The notes under the pieces are model-generated. The model had not been told where the DNA came from and ran no database searches. It worked only from the letters and a program-made list of their open reading frames with translations. Below are positions 45,926-55,111 of a stretch of DNA of 64,000 nt, in pieces (position 1 is the first letter of the stretch; the number at the start of each line of letters is the position of its first letter). Position numbers and translations under genes: made by a program. Origin of the DNA: an uncultured Gammaproteobacteria bacterium (lineage in GTDB: Bacteria; Pseudomonadota; Gammaproteobacteria; Pseudomonadales; Pseudohongiellaceae); contig CAJXVC010000001.1 of the NCBI GenBank assembly GCA_913060975.1, positions 1-64,000 on the forward strand, read 5' to 3'.

Positions 45926-46664
45926 TCCTGATTGTTCGATCTGTCTGTCGTACTTACGTCTGCGTAGTTGCTTCTGTGCTTTGACGCGGTGGTCAGGCGG
46001 TCACACGGGCGGCCAGCTTCACTGGCGAACATCAAATCAATCCTGCGCACAGAAGCCAAAAGGGCCGCTGCGAGTGATTGGGTTGAATGTGGTTTTTCAC
46101 CCTAGCCTTGGTTTTGCCTTGGCTCGTTCTCTTTGTCTTTTATTGTTGTTGTAATTACTGCTTTTCTTGTTGTCCCTGAACGTGACTGACACTGGGTCGG
46201 TACGCTCAATGCGAGCTCTCCTGTCGGCCAGATGGGCGTGCTGGCTGACTGCTTGAGTGAGGGGCTTGTCAATTCCCCTTACTCACTGGCACTTGGGCCA
46301 GGGTCTTGCTGATTTTCTTGCCAGCTACGCACTCTATTCAGAGCGGTTGCTTGGTCTTTCCAGAGACCTGGCGTGGCTTGCGCGGCGTGGTCTGACATTC
46401 ACCGGGAATGGGACACTTTATCGTGCGCTTTATGGCTCTCTTCTATGGCCGCATTACTGCATAGCCGTAGTGCCACTTCACGTCACTTCACGCTACTACC
46501 TCGTCATCCCACTACCACCTCAGCTCACTAGCACGTCACTACCACTTCACCACCACGCCACCACAGGACTGCCGTTGTGAGGCTGGTGTTCGGTCTGCAA
46601 GCTTCATGAGCGCAATATCATGTACCGGATATTGTGCGCAGCCTCCAGGCAACGTTGAGGTCAT

Positions 46665-46680
46665 ATACTATATATTGTGT
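46665..46680. promoter_or_regulatory. NrdR box A
   Basis: ATACTATATATTGTGT matches the NrdR consensus acaCwATATATwGtgt at all but one position. Confidence 0.85.
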
Positions 46681-46779
46681 TTTTGCCGCAGGACTTTAAT
46701 GTTTTTTTATGACAGAAGAGAATTTCTTTGGTTCCCCACTAAAAAAACTGAAAATCGACTTCCCCAAGTCACTTTCCAG

Positions 46780-46827
46780 CGAGCATATAACGACCCTTCG
46801 AAGCCGAGCTGTCGTTATAACTGCTCG
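46780..46827. other. Long imperfect hairpin in the nrdA upstream region
   Basis: The left arm CGAGCATATAACGAC pairs with the right arm GTCGTTATAACTGCTCG apart from a two-base bulge. The 16-base loop itself contains CTTCGAAG. It could be an RNA element or a cruciform/operator. No T-run follows on either strand. Confidence 0.6.
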
Positions 46828-46887
46828 AAATCGCTCCGGTTTCTTGCTCCAGGCAGGTCTTGGCAAAGTCGTATTTCGGTGCCGCGA

Positions 46888-46903
46888 ATACAATATATAG
46901 ACA
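46888..46903. promoter_or_regulatory. NrdR box B
   Basis: The ten-base core CAATATATAG is perfect; the outer right half (ACA) deviates from the consensus. A partial box (GCGCTATATAGG) follows 43 bp later. Confidence 0.7.
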
Positions 46904-47122
46904 AGCCGTAAATCCACAGCACAAGATAAAGCGCTATATAGGTGAATGCAAGAGATTTTTCTGTGTGTAGGGTGTGAGCAAAATGTGCATAAATTGCCAG
47001 ACCCTGAGGATAAGATTTCCAGCGCGAAATAGCGCCGGACAAGCGCTATCGCAGAGGCTAAATTAGCGAATTTTTACCACTGCGTAAAGGCTGACACAGA
47101 GTTATTTTGCGGGAAACCGTAA

Positions 47123-47138
47123 ACACTATATATTGTGT
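47123..47138. promoter_or_regulatory. NrdR box C, perfect match
   Basis: ACACTATATATTGTGT matches the NrdR consensus at all 16 positions. It lies between the end of argF and the nrdA upstream region, 1.37 kb from the nrdA start. Confidence 0.88.
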
Positions 47139-47178
47139 TTCACGGCTTGGCGGGTAAAAGTGAAAAAGGGCCGAGATA

Positions 47179-48075
47179 TCAGCCCTCTAGCAGGTACTCC
47201 AAAAGTGCTTTCTGGGAATGCATGCGATTTTCCGCTTCATCCCAGACGACTGAGTCAGCATGATCCATGACCTCGGCACTGACTTCCTCGCCGCGGTGGG
47301 CGGGCAAGCAGTGCATGAATAGGGCATCGCTGTTGGCCTTGCTCATCATCTCGGCATTCACCTGATAGTCGACGAAGCTATGCATGCGATCAGCCTGTTC
47401 GGCTTCCTGACCCATAGAGGCCCAGACATCCGTGACCACCAAATCAACAGAGCTGGCCGCCTGCATGGCATCGGTCATGACCTGAACGCGGTCACTATTC
47501 TTGGCAACCAGTTCGGCATTAGGCGTGAACCCGGGCGGGCAGGCGATACTCAGTTCGAAATCAAATACCTTGGCGGCATTGATATAGGAATGGCACATGT
47601 TATTGCCATCACCAATCCAGGCCACCCGTTTACCGCTGATGTCGCCGCGATGCTCAAAGAAAGTTTGCATATCCGCGAGTAGTTGGCAGGGATGGTAGTC
47701 ATCGCTCAGGGCATTAATGACCGGCACCCGGGAATGTTTGGCAAAATTTTCCAGTTTGCTGTGCTCAAAGGTACGTATGGCCACGATATCCACCATGCGG
47801 GAGAGTACCCGAGCCATGTCATCAATAGGTTCCCCCCGGCCCAGTTGCGAATCGCCGGTAGTGAGGAAGATCGAATATCCATCCATTTGTGCCATGCCGA
47901 CTTCGAACGCCACGCGTGTGCGGGTGGAAGACTTTTCGAAGATCAGGCCGAGTGTCTTACGGCGTTGCGAAGTGGCTTCAGACGGGGCTTTTTTCAGCTC
48001 GCTGGCGCGCCTGACAATGGCTTTAACGTCATCAGCTGGCAGGTCCAACAGGGTCAGAAAGTGTTTTGGTCTCAT
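47179..48075 (-). CDS. argF: Ornithine carbamoyltransferase
   Basis: Makes citrulline from ornithine and carbamoyl phosphate for arginine synthesis. The 298-residue protein has the carbamoyl-phosphate motif KSSTRTRVAFE near 48-58, HPCQLLADMQT near 127, the ornithine-binding DVWASMGQE near 217 and HCLPAHRGEE near 256. Length fits the anabolic Pseudomonas-type enzyme. A 5' hairpin and promoter lie about 60-125 bp upstream. Confidence 0.96.
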   Translation of the reverse strand: MRPKHFLTLLDLPADDVKAIVRRASELKKAPSEATSQRRKTLGLIFEKSSTRTRVAFEVGMAQMDGYSIFLTTGDSQLGRGEPIDDMARVLSRMVDIVAIRTFEHSKLENFAKHSRVPVINALSDDYHPCQLLADMQTFFEHRGDISGKRVAWIGDGNNMCHSYINAAKVFDFELSIACPPGFTPNAELVAKNSDRVQVMTDAMQAASSVDLVVTDVWASMGQEAEQADRMHSFVDYQVNAEMMSKANSDALFMHCLPAHRGEEVSAEVMDHADSVVWDEAENRMHSQKALLEYLLEG

Positions 48076-48131
48076 AGCGATTGCGTTCCGTGCAAGGCGG
48101 AAATGGATAGAATGATGCGAAAGTGTTGCTC

Positions 48132-48165
48132 TAAAAACAAAATGGGTAGCTCTCGCTACCCATTT
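48132..48165 (-). terminator. Terminator-like hairpin in the argF 5' leader
   Basis: A perfect 11-bp stem AAATGGGTAGC / GCTACCCATTT with a four-base loop is followed on the minus strand by TTGTTTTT. It lies 57 bp before the argF start. A minus-strand promoter TTGCCC-N17-TAAAAT (48201-48173) would start transcription right at the stem. It may be an attenuator, a 5'-protecting hairpin, or a terminator for leftward transcription from upstream. Confidence 0.75.
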
Positions 48166-48261
48166 GCCCGGTATTTTAGCCAGTTATTCACAGGGGGGCA
48201 ATTGTCTTACGGACAGGGCTGAATTAGGCTAGCCGCGCGTGATCAAATTCAGGAGACAGGC

Positions 48262-49818
48262 TTGAATGCCATCGAGTTAAAGCTGTTTGCCAGTCGGGTC
48301 AGTGCCATCTGCGATGAGATGGGGCTGGTGCTGCGGCGCGCGGCATTCTCACCCAATATCAAAGACCGGCTGGACTTCTCCTGTGCGTTATTCGGCCCGC
48401 AGGGCGAGTTGTTTGCGCAAGCGGCCCATATCCCGGTACATCTGGGTAGTATGGCCTATGCCATGGGTGATCTGGTTGGCCAGCAGCACTGGCAGCCCGG
48501 CGACATGCTGGTCGTGAATGATCCCTATCTGGGCGGTACCCACTTACCCGACGTGACAGTCATCGCGCCTGTGTTCGCAGGCGCTTCGCTGGCCGGCTTC
48601 GTGGCCAATAGAGCTCATCATGCCAACATCGGCTGTACCACGCCAGGCTCGATGCCTGTCTCGAAGACGCTGGAGGAAGAGGGGGAGATCATCCCGCCAA
48701 GCTGGTTACTGCGCGGCGGCAAACTCCAAGTCGGTTTGCCGAACCTGCCCGGTCTGCAAGGCGAGGCACTCAGTGGCGATTTCGCTGCGCAGGCCGGTGC
48801 CAATCAAGTAGGTTGCGAACGCTTGCAGGCACTGATCGCTGCTATGGGGCTGCAGGAATACCGCGACGGCATGACGCAGTTAAATGACTATGCCGAGCGT
48901 CTGGCGAAGCGTACTTTGGCATCCCTGACCCCCGGTCGTTACTCCTTCACGGATTATCTGGATGATGATGGTCAGGGCAACTCACGTATTCGCCTGAATT
49001 TGCATTTACAGATTAACAGCGCTGGCGTGCAACTGGATCTGCGTGACTGTGCCCCGATGGTGCCGGGTAACCTTAATTGCCCGGAATCGGTCGCCGCCGC
49101 CGCGGCTTACTATTGTTTTCGCTGTCTGATGCCAGCCGAAGCGCCAGCTTGTGCGGGCTTGTTTCGGCACATTGAATTGCTGACCACGTTGGGAACAGTA
49201 GTCAATGCCGAACGGCCGGCAGCCGTGGCTGCAGGCAATGTGGAAACCTCGACACGGTTAGTCGATCTGATTTTTGGCGCATTGGCCCAGGCGATGCCAG
49301 AGCGCATCCCGGCAGCGAGTCAGGGCACCATGAACAATATCGCCATGGGCAGTGCCGCCACAGCAACGGGTGAGCGTTGGGACTACTATGAAACCCTGGC
49401 AGGCGGTTTGGGCGCTGGCCCGCGCTGGCCGGGTTTACATGCGGTGCACAGTCACATGACCAATACGTTGAACACACCCATTGAAAGTCTGGAGATGCAC
49501 TACCCGTTGCGCATTCGGCGCTATAGCCGGCGCAGGGGCAGTGGTGGTGCCGGTCAACATGCCGGTGGCGATGGTGTGGTCCGGGAATATGAATTTCTGG
49601 CTGCTACAGATTTGACGCTGTTGACTGAGCGGCGGGAATTGGCACCCTGGGGCTTGCAAGGTGGTCAGGACGGTGTTTCTGGCAGCAACCGTTTGAATGG
49701 TGACGCACTGCCGGGCAAATTCAATCGCCTGGTGCAGGCCGGCGACAGGTTGGTGGTGGAAACCCCAGGCGGGGGTGGCTGGGGGCACGCCAACGCCGAC
49801 TCGGACGCCGCTGGCTGA
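48262..49818 (+). CDS. hyuB: Hydantoinase B / 5-oxoprolinase-type subunit
   Basis: The 518-residue protein is the HyuB half of an ATP-dependent hydantoinase/oxoprolinase, with SPNIKDRLDFSCALF near 31-45, IPVHLGSM near 58, NDPYLGGTHLPDV near 88-100, ANRAHH near 115 and the C-terminal GGGGW. Its HyuA partner is not adjacent, so it is an orphan here or its partner is encoded elsewhere. It starts at a TTG behind AGGAGA; the nearby ATG is out of frame. It is divergent from argF. Confidence 0.88.
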   Translation: MNAIELKLFASRVSAICDEMGLVLRRAAFSPNIKDRLDFSCALFGPQGELFAQAAHIPVHLGSMAYAMGDLVGQQHWQPGDMLVVNDPYLGGTHLPDVTVIAPVFAGASLAGFVANRAHHANIGCTTPGSMPVSKTLEEEGEIIPPSWLLRGGKLQVGLPNLPGLQGEALSGDFAAQAGANQVGCERLQALIAAMGLQEYRDGMTQLNDYAERLAKRTLASLTPGRYSFTDYLDDDGQGNSRIRLNLHLQINSAGVQLDLRDCAPMVPGNLNCPESVAAAAAYYCFRCLMPAEAPACAGLFRHIELLTTLGTVVNAERPAAVAAGNVETSTRLVDLIFGALAQAMPERIPAASQGTMNNIAMGSAATATGERWDYYETLAGGLGAGPRWPGLHAVHSHMTNTLNTPIESLEMHYPLRIRRYSRRRGSGGAGQHAGGDGVVREYEFLAATDLTLLTERRELAPWGLQGGQDGVSGSNRLNGDALPGKFNRLVQAGDRLVVETPGGGGWGHANADSDAAG

Positions 49819-49956
49819 CAACTGACCGCCCGACAGTGTAAAATAGCGCCACTTACGCGTTAGTTGCTCGCGGCAATCACGTGGCTGGTTCAAATTATAG
49901 CCAAGTGAATAGCTTCGCGACTCGTCGCACCACAGTTAATTTATTGAGGCCCGTCC

Positions 49957-50295
49957 ATGAGCATTGAAGAAACCATCAAAGAGCAAATCGATTCCAACAG
50001 CATCCTGCTGTACATGAAAGGGAGTCCTGAGCAGCCTCAGTGCGGTTTTTCAGCGCAGGCAACTCAGATGCTGATGGCTTGCGGCAAGCGTTTTGCGTTC
50101 GTCGACATTCTGAGTAACCCGGAAATTCGCTCTACATTACCGAAAGTCTCCAACTGGCCCACGTTCCCGCAGCTTTTCATCGACGGCGAACTGGTCGGCG
50201 GTTGCGATATTATTACCGAGATGTACGAAAGTGGTGAACTGCACCCGATGATTGAGAAGGCTGGCGGTGAGGCCGAGCAAGCGGCTGAATCCTGA
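49957..50295 (+). CDS. grxD: Monothiol glutaredoxin Grx4
   Basis: The 112-residue CGFS-type glutaredoxin binds and transfers [2Fe-2S] clusters, often with BolA. The active site QCGFS has C29; the SNWPTFPQLFIDGELVGGCDI glutathione-binding block lies near 66-86. GAGG precedes the ATG. It is a single gene. Confidence 0.96.
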   Translation: MSIEETIKEQIDSNSILLYMKGSPEQPQCGFSAQATQMLMACGKRFAFVDILSNPEIRSTLPKVSNWPTFPQLFIDGELVGGCDIITEMYESGELHPMIEKAGGEAEQAAES

Positions 50296-50389
50296 TACTC
50301 CAGGCAGTGTTGCGATAACGTAGCGATGCTGTCAGTTGCAAAAAAGTTGCTTTAGCTTGTTATAAAAAGTATCAGGTCAAACACTTTAC

Positions 50390-50412
50390 GGCTCGCCGCT
50401 GAAAGGCGAGCC
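50390..50412. other. Perfect hairpin between grxD and rnt
   Basis: GGCTCGCC-GCTGAAA-GGCGAGCC lies between two convergent genes. It lacks a T-run on either strand, so it may be a transcript-end structure but not a classical terminator. Confidence 0.55.
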
Positions 50413-50454
50413 GGTTCACTAAAGCTTCAGTCGTTGCAATTTCTGATCGCCCGA

Positions 50455-51102
50455 TCAACGCAGCGGCCAGCCTCCCAAATCTTTCCAGCGATTAACGATC
50501 TTGCAAAACAATTCTGCTGTTTTGTTGGCATCGTAGCGCGCGGAATGCGCCTCGTTTTCATCAAATTCAATCCCAGCGGCTGCGCAAGCGCGCGACAGCA
50601 CAGTCTGGCCGTAAGCCAGTCCGCTTAAGGTTGCCGTATCAAATCCCGAGAAAGGATGGAAAGGGTTGCGCTTCAAGTTGTGACGCTCACTGGCAGCGTT
50701 AATAAACCCCTGATCGAAATGGGCATTGTGGCCGACCAGTATGGCGCGCTTGCAGCCATTGGCTTTGACCGCATCGCGAACCATTTTGAACATGGACTGA
50801 AAGACGTCTTTTTCCGGGCGCGCAATACGCAACGGATGATACGGGTCGATGCCGGTAAATTTGAGCGCGGCATCTTCGATGTTGGCACCCTCGAAAGGCA
50901 CAATGCGCTGAAAGAATGACTGCTCGATACCAAGATAACCCGCATCGTCCATTTCCAGTACCACAGCACCGATTTCAAGCACGGCGTCAGTTTGTGAGTT
51001 GAAGCCGCCAGTTTCGACATCGACCACAACCGGAAGGAACGTACGGAAGCGCTCCGCCAGTAATCCATTGTTTTCTGGCGTCTCTTCGGAATAATCGGTC
51101 AT
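50455..51102 (-). CDS. rnt: Ribonuclease T
   Basis: A 3'-5' exoribonuclease that matures tRNA and 5S/23S rRNA 3' ends. The 215-residue DEDDh protein has [10 protein letters not shown] near 26-35, [12 protein letters not shown] near 123 and [14 protein letters not shown] near 186. Its ATG overlaps the TGA of pyrC (ATGA), so translation is coupled. Confidence 0.95.
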   Translation of the reverse strand: MTDYSEETPENNGLLAERFRTFLPVVVDVETGGFNSQTDAVLEIGAVVLEMDDAGYLGIEQSFFQRIVPFEGANIEDAALKFTGIDPYHPLRIARPEKDVFQSMFKMVRDAVKANGCKRAILVGHNAHFDQGFINAASERHNLKRNPFHPFSGFDTATLSGLAYGQTVLSRACAAAGIEFDENEAHSARYDANKTAELFCKIVNRWKDLGGWPLR

Positions 51103-52160
51103 TTAATAGTGGCCTGCGTTGCTGATTGAATGCGCCAGCGAACAGTTTCGCCAGCTCGGATTGGGACGACCGCTTCATCGTGAAAAGGAAATTGCTCAGG
51201 CATGGTCCATTCCTGCGCTAGTAACGTGATCTGCTCGGAATTGCGTGGCAATCGATAGAAATCGGCGCCATTGAAGCTGGCGAAATCTTCCAGCTTGTCG
51301 AGTGCATTGCGTTCGGCAAATACTTCGGCGTACAACTCTATCGCCGCTGGTGCCGAGTAAATACCTGCACAGCCGCAGCTGGTTTCTTTGCCGCTACGGA
51401 CATGTGGCGCTGAGTCGGTGCCCAGGAAGAACTTTTTATCACCACTGGTGGCGGCTTCGATCAATGCCTGCTGGTGTGTGTCACGCTTGAGAATTGGCAA
51501 ACAATAAAAATGCGGGCGTACACTGCCGGCCAATAAATGATTACGGTTATACAGTAAATGGTGCACGGTAATTGTGGCGCCGACATTCGGCCCCTGGGCG
51601 CGGACAAAGTCAACGGCCTCGCGAGTTGTGATGTGTTCGAGCACAATTCGTAAGTCGGGGAACTGTGTAACCAATGGTTGCAGCACGGTCTCGATAAAGC
51701 GTGGCTCGCGATCAAAGATATCAATATCGGATTGCGTAACTTCACCATGAATTAACAGCGGGAGGTTGTGCTCTTCCATGGCTGCCAGTGCCGGATAGAC
51801 TTTGTCGATTGCGGTGACGCCGCTGTCGGAATTGGTGGTGGCGCCGGCCGGATAGTATTTGATGGCTTGCACAAAGTCATCGCTGGCAGCGTGGCCAACT
51901 TCGTCTGCGGTCAACCCGTCAGTCAGATAGAGCGTCATTAATGGCTCGAATGACAGCCCGGCAGGGACAGCGTCGAGAATCCGTTGCCGATAGGCGAGCG
52001 CGCTGGCCACACTGGTCACTGGTGGTTTCAGATTAGGCATGACAATGGCGCGGGCAAACTGGCTGGCGCTGTGTGGCACGGTGGTTTGCAGGGCAGCATC
52101 ATCGCGCAGGTGCAAGTGCCAGTCATCAGGGCGGGTGAGGGTCAGTGTATCGGTGGTCAT
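51099..52160 (-). CDS. pyrC: Dihydroorotase
   Basis: Cyclises carbamoyl-aspartate to dihydroorotate in pyrimidine synthesis. The 353-residue PyrC of the E. coli type has the zinc motif DDWHLHLRD near 11-19, carboxylated-lysine site [14 protein letters not shown] near 97, LLIHGEV near 134 and GTDSAPH near 247. It precedes rnt with a four-base overlap. Confidence 0.96.
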   Translation of the reverse strand: MTTDTLTLTRPDDWHLHLRDDAALQTTVPHSASQFARAIVMPNLKPPVTSVASALAYRQRILDAVPAGLSFEPLMTLYLTDGLTADEVGHAASDDFVQAIKYYPAGATTNSDSGVTAIDKVYPALAAMEEHNLPLLIHGEVTQSDIDIFDREPRFIETVLQPLVTQFPDLRIVLEHITTREAVDFVRAQGPNVGATITVHHLLYNRNHLLAGSVRPHFYCLPILKRDTHQQALIEAATSGDKKFFLGTDSAPHVRSGKETSCGCAGIYSAPAAIELYAEVFAERNALDKLEDFASFNGADFYRLPRNSEQITLLAQEWTMPEQFPFHDEAVVPIRAGETVRWRIQSATQATIK

Positions 52161-52427
52161 AGGCAGGAATCAGTCAGTCGGCTCGGGCGTTCAAAGTAGC
52201 GCCATTGTAGCGGAATAGGCCGGTTAGCTGAACGAGAGATTGCCCTGACAGTGGCAGATAGCGGATTTGGAGGCAGCGGCTGTGCAGGGGCAGCGATAAT
52301 GCTAGAATACGCGTCCTTTTGATCGCGGACCGGTCTTGTGACCGCCGTAACGATGACTCTCCAGCCCGGTTGCCGGGGCATCCACTCGGAAGCGGAGTTG
52401 TCTTTAGTGAATTTTGGAGTGAAACGC

Positions 52428-53639
52428 ATGGCAGGGATTAACAAGGTAGTGCTGGCCTATTCAGGCGGACTCGACACATCAGTGATCGCCAAGTGGTTGC
52501 AGCAGACCTATGACTGTGAAGTGGTGACATTTACCGCAGATATTGGCCAGGGCGAAGAAGTTGAGCCAGCCCGCGCCAAGGCGGAGGCCATGGGCATTAA
52601 AGAAATCTACATCGAAGATCTCAAGGAAGATTTCGTGCGCGATTATGTCTACCCGATGTTCCGTGCCAATGCGCTTTATGAAGGCGAGTACTTGTTGGGG
52701 ACGTCTATTGCTCGCCCGCTGATCGCCAAGCGTTTAGTGGAAATCGCCGCCGAGACCGGCGCCGATGCTATCTCGCACGGCGCGACTGGTAAGGGCAATG
52801 ATCAGGTACGCTTCGAGCTGGGTGCCTACGCGCTTAGCCCCGGCATTCAAGTGATTGCGCCCTGGCGTGAATGGGATTTAAATTCCCGGGACAAATTGCT
52901 GGCCTACTGTGCCGAGCACAATATTTCCGTCGAGAAAAAGCGTGGCAGCAAATCACCTTATTCCATGGATGCCAACCTGCTGCATATCTCCTATGAAGGC
53001 GACGTTCTCGAAGACCCGGCTGCGGCTCCCGAAGAAGACATGTGGCTGTGGTCAGTCTCACCTGAGAATGCACCAGATGAAGCAACCATCATCGAGCTGG
53101 ATTACGTCAAAGGCGACATCGTCGCTATCGATGGCCAGCCGATGTCGCCAGCGGCTGTGTTAGCACACTTGAACAAGGTAGCCGGGGCCAATGGCATTGG
53201 CCGCGTCGATATTGTTGAAAATCGCTTTGTTGGCATGAAGTCGCGTGGCTGCTATGAAACGCCGGGCGGCACGTTAATGTTGAAAGCGCATCGTGCCATT
53301 GAATCCATCACTATGGATCGTGAACTGGCACATTTGAAGGATGACTTGATGCCACGCTACGCCTCGCTGGTTTATAACGGCTATTGGTGGGCACCGGAAC
53401 GACACGCCTTGCAATCGTTAATCGATTATTCGCAGTTGTATGTGAACGGCAAAGTGCGATTGAAGCTCTACAAAGGTAACGTGATGATCATCGGCCGCGA
53501 ATCAGACGACAGCCTGTTCGATGAAAACATCGCCACGTTTGAAGATGATGCCGGTGCCTATGATCAGGCGGATGCCGGTGGCTTTATCAAGCTTAACGCG
53601 CTGCGCTTGCGCATTGCGGCATTGAAAGGCCGTAAGTAA
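52428..53639 (+). CDS. argG: Argininosuccinate synthase
   Basis: Condenses citrulline and aspartate, the step after argF. The 403-residue type I protein has the PP-loop AYSGGLDTS near 9-17, [15 protein letters not shown] near 115 and RGCYETPGG near 273. The ATG at 52428 is chosen because GGAG lies nine bases upstream; the frame is open for 30 codons before it. TAGAAT upstream (about 52305) is a possible -10. Confidence 0.96.
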   Translation: MAGINKVVLAYSGGLDTSVIAKWLQQTYDCEVVTFTADIGQGEEVEPARAKAEAMGIKEIYIEDLKEDFVRDYVYPMFRANALYEGEYLLGTSIARPLIAKRLVEIAAETGADAISHGATGKGNDQVRFELGAYALSPGIQVIAPWREWDLNSRDKLLAYCAEHNISVEKKRGSKSPYSMDANLLHISYEGDVLEDPAAAPEEDMWLWSVSPENAPDEATIIELDYVKGDIVAIDGQPMSPAAVLAHLNKVAGANGIGRVDIVENRFVGMKSRGCYETPGGTLMLKAHRAIESITMDRELAHLKDDLMPRYASLVYNGYWWAPERHALQSLIDYSQLYVNGKVRLKLYKGNVMIIGRESDDSLFDENIATFEDDAGAYDQADAGGFIKLNALRLRIAALKGRK

Positions 53640-53647
53640 ATTGTGCG

Positions 53648-53679
53648 GGCTGCCCGAAACCAGGTTTCGGGCAGCCTTT
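53648..53679. terminator. Rho-independent terminator between argG and nth
   Basis: The stem GGCTGCCCGAAAC / GTTTCGGGCAGCC, 13 bp with a three-base loop, is followed by TTTCCC. It sits between convergent genes. Confidence 0.85.
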
Positions 53680-53697
53680 CCCATTTGCCAATGTAAT

Positions 53698-54333
53698 TTA
53701 CTCTTCAACCTTCTTTTTGTATTCGCACAGATCGTAGATCGTGCAGGCCCCGCAGCGGGGTTTGCGGGCCAGACAGACATAGCGGCCATGCAGAATCAGC
53801 CAGTGATGGGCGTCCAGTAAAAATTCTTCCGGCACCAGCCTGATCAGGCGCTTCTCCACCTCCAGAACATTCTTGCCCGGTGCGATACCCGTGCGGTTGG
53901 AAACGCGAAAAATATGCGTATCCACTGCCATGGCGATCTGCCGAAAAGCGGTATTCAATACGACATTTGCGGTCTTGCGACCGACCCCGGGCAGGGCCTC
54001 CAGTGCTTCGCGATTATCCGGTACCTGCGAATCGTGCTGCTCCACCAGAATGCGGCAAGTTTTGATGACATTCTCTGCCTTGGTGTTAAACAGCCCGATC
54101 GTCTTGATGTGATTTTTAACTTTGGCAACGCCGAGGTTTAACATCGCTTCGGGTGTTGGTGCCACTTCGAATAGTTTTTTGGTGGCTTTGTTGACACTGA
54201 CATCAGTAGCTTGTGCCGATAACAGCACAGCAATAAGCAATTCGAAACTGTTACGAAATTCCAATTCGGTCGTTGGGTTTGGGTTGGCAGCGCGCAGGCG
54301 ATTGAAAATCTCCGTGCGTTTAATCTTGTTCAC
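53698..54333 (-). CDS. nth: Endonuclease III
   Basis: Excises oxidised pyrimidines. The 211-residue protein has an HhH-GPD fold with LPGVGRKTANVVL near 113-125 and a [4Fe-4S] cluster at C187, C194, C197 and C203, the same positions as in E. coli. It starts at a GTG inside the last codons of rnfE (14-bp overlap). An rnf-nth order is standard in gammaproteobacteria. Confidence 0.96.
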   Translation of the reverse strand: MNKIKRTEIFNRLRAANPNPTTELEFRNSFELLIAVLLSAQATDVSVNKATKKLFEVAPTPEAMLNLGVAKVKNHIKTIGLFNTKAENVIKTCRILVEQHDSQVPDNREALEALPGVGRKTANVVLNTAFRQIAMAVDTHIFRVSNRTGIAPGKNVLEVEKRLIRLVPEEFLLDAHHWLILHGRYVCLARKPRCGACTIYDLCEYKKKVEE

Positions 54334-55111
54334 GGTGGGTGGATTCCTCTGTTGCGATCGCGTCGGTCTCGCTAGTGGCTTGCTTGTGAAGTTTACCCGT
54401 CACACGTGCTCGTTGGACTGTTGGGGCTTTTGGTTTTAGCGTTTCAGACAACTCAGACACCGCTGCGCGGCGGTCGACAAATTGCTGCACAACATTGCCT
54501 AATGCCAGCAACAATCCCAGTAGAATTAATGCGAATGGCAGGGTCTTGCCCGGCGCTTGGTCGAGAGTAACCGGCATCGAGTAGATTAGCTCATAGCTGG
54601 AACTGTCTGGTAGCAAGATGCGCCAGTCTCTGAATAGCTGACCTGTGAAAATGATTTCTCGCAGTGCACCGAACAAGACACAGGCCAGTAAATAGCCGCC
54701 ACTCAAGCGTAGCCCTCGAGCCAGCGCCGATTGTGGGGACGTAGCATTGCTAAACTCAGCAAAACTCAGCAGTACAATAAAATTGCTGCACAATAATACG
54801 ATATAGATATTCAGTGCCGCGTAAATGCCGGTGAAGAAGTGGATGGTGAGCCACTCGAGCCCGGTGGTTACAGTAGCGGCAATGAGCAGGAATACAATAT
54901 GGCGCCAGGGCTTGTCATTGCCCAGCTTCAGGAGACTGCAAGCCATAGCGCTGATGCATAGTGTGACCAGCGTAAGAACGCCGAGCGCCAAACCAGTCGC
55001 AGCGCTGTCGGCTACTGCGAGCAACGGCGAAAGACCAAACAGATGCACCAGTGCCGGGTTGCCTCGCCACAATGAGTTGCTGAGCTGAATGCGTGTTTGT
55101 AATTCGCTCAT
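54320..55111 (-). CDS. rnfE: RnfE-like membrane subunit lacking cluster cysteines
   Basis: A 263-residue, six-helix subunit of the Rnf/Rsx complex. The first half-motif, LGLCP in known RnfE, reads FGLSPLLAV (S28). The second, TNC, reads SNF (F111); a cysteine remains three residues earlier (C108). Both positions are known [2Fe-2S] ligands in the family, so the membrane cluster is probably absent or rebuilt. A charged tail of about 30 residues extends past the last helix. The start overlaps the rnfD stop by four bases; rnfG, normally between them, is missing. Confidence 0.85.
   Translation of the reverse strand: MSELQTRIQLSNSLWRGNPALVHLFGLSPLLAVADSAATGLALGVLTLVTLCISAMACSLLKLGNDKPWRHIVFLLIAATVTTGLEWLTIHFFTGIYAALNIYIVLLCSNFIVLLSFAEFSNATSPQSALARGLRLSGGYLLACVLFGALREIIFTGQLFRDWRILLPDSSSYELIYSMPVTLDQAPGKTLPFALILLGLLLALGNVVQQFVDRRAAVSELSETLKPKAPTVQRARVTGKLHKQATSETDAIATEESTHREQD

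Larger units (their letters stand above)
45750..47178. other. 1.43-kb non-coding region upstream of nrdA
   Basis: No convincing gene on either strand. It contains a 13-bp tandem repeat (45851-45925), a CACTACCAC-rich tract (about 46480-46565), three NrdR boxes and a large hairpin (46780-46827). No cobalamin-riboswitch box was found. Open frames at 46257, 46606 and 46709 lack family resemblance, and two of them run through NrdR boxes. Confidence 0.65.

Noticed and set aside
46257..46580. 107-codon frame in the nrdA upstream region
   Set aside because: Mostly translation of the CACTACCAC-type repeat; no ribosome-binding site.
46709..46900. 63-codon frame starting MTEENFFGSPLKKLK
   Set aside because: It runs through the long hairpin and into NrdR box B, and has no known family.
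45750..47178. Cobalamin riboswitch or other known leader RNA upstream of nrdA
   Set aside because: I looked for the conserved B12-box sequence and did not find it on the minus strand.
49881..49920. tRNA-like phrase GGTTCAAATT near grxD
   Set aside because: No acceptor stem or anticodon arm can be folded around it.
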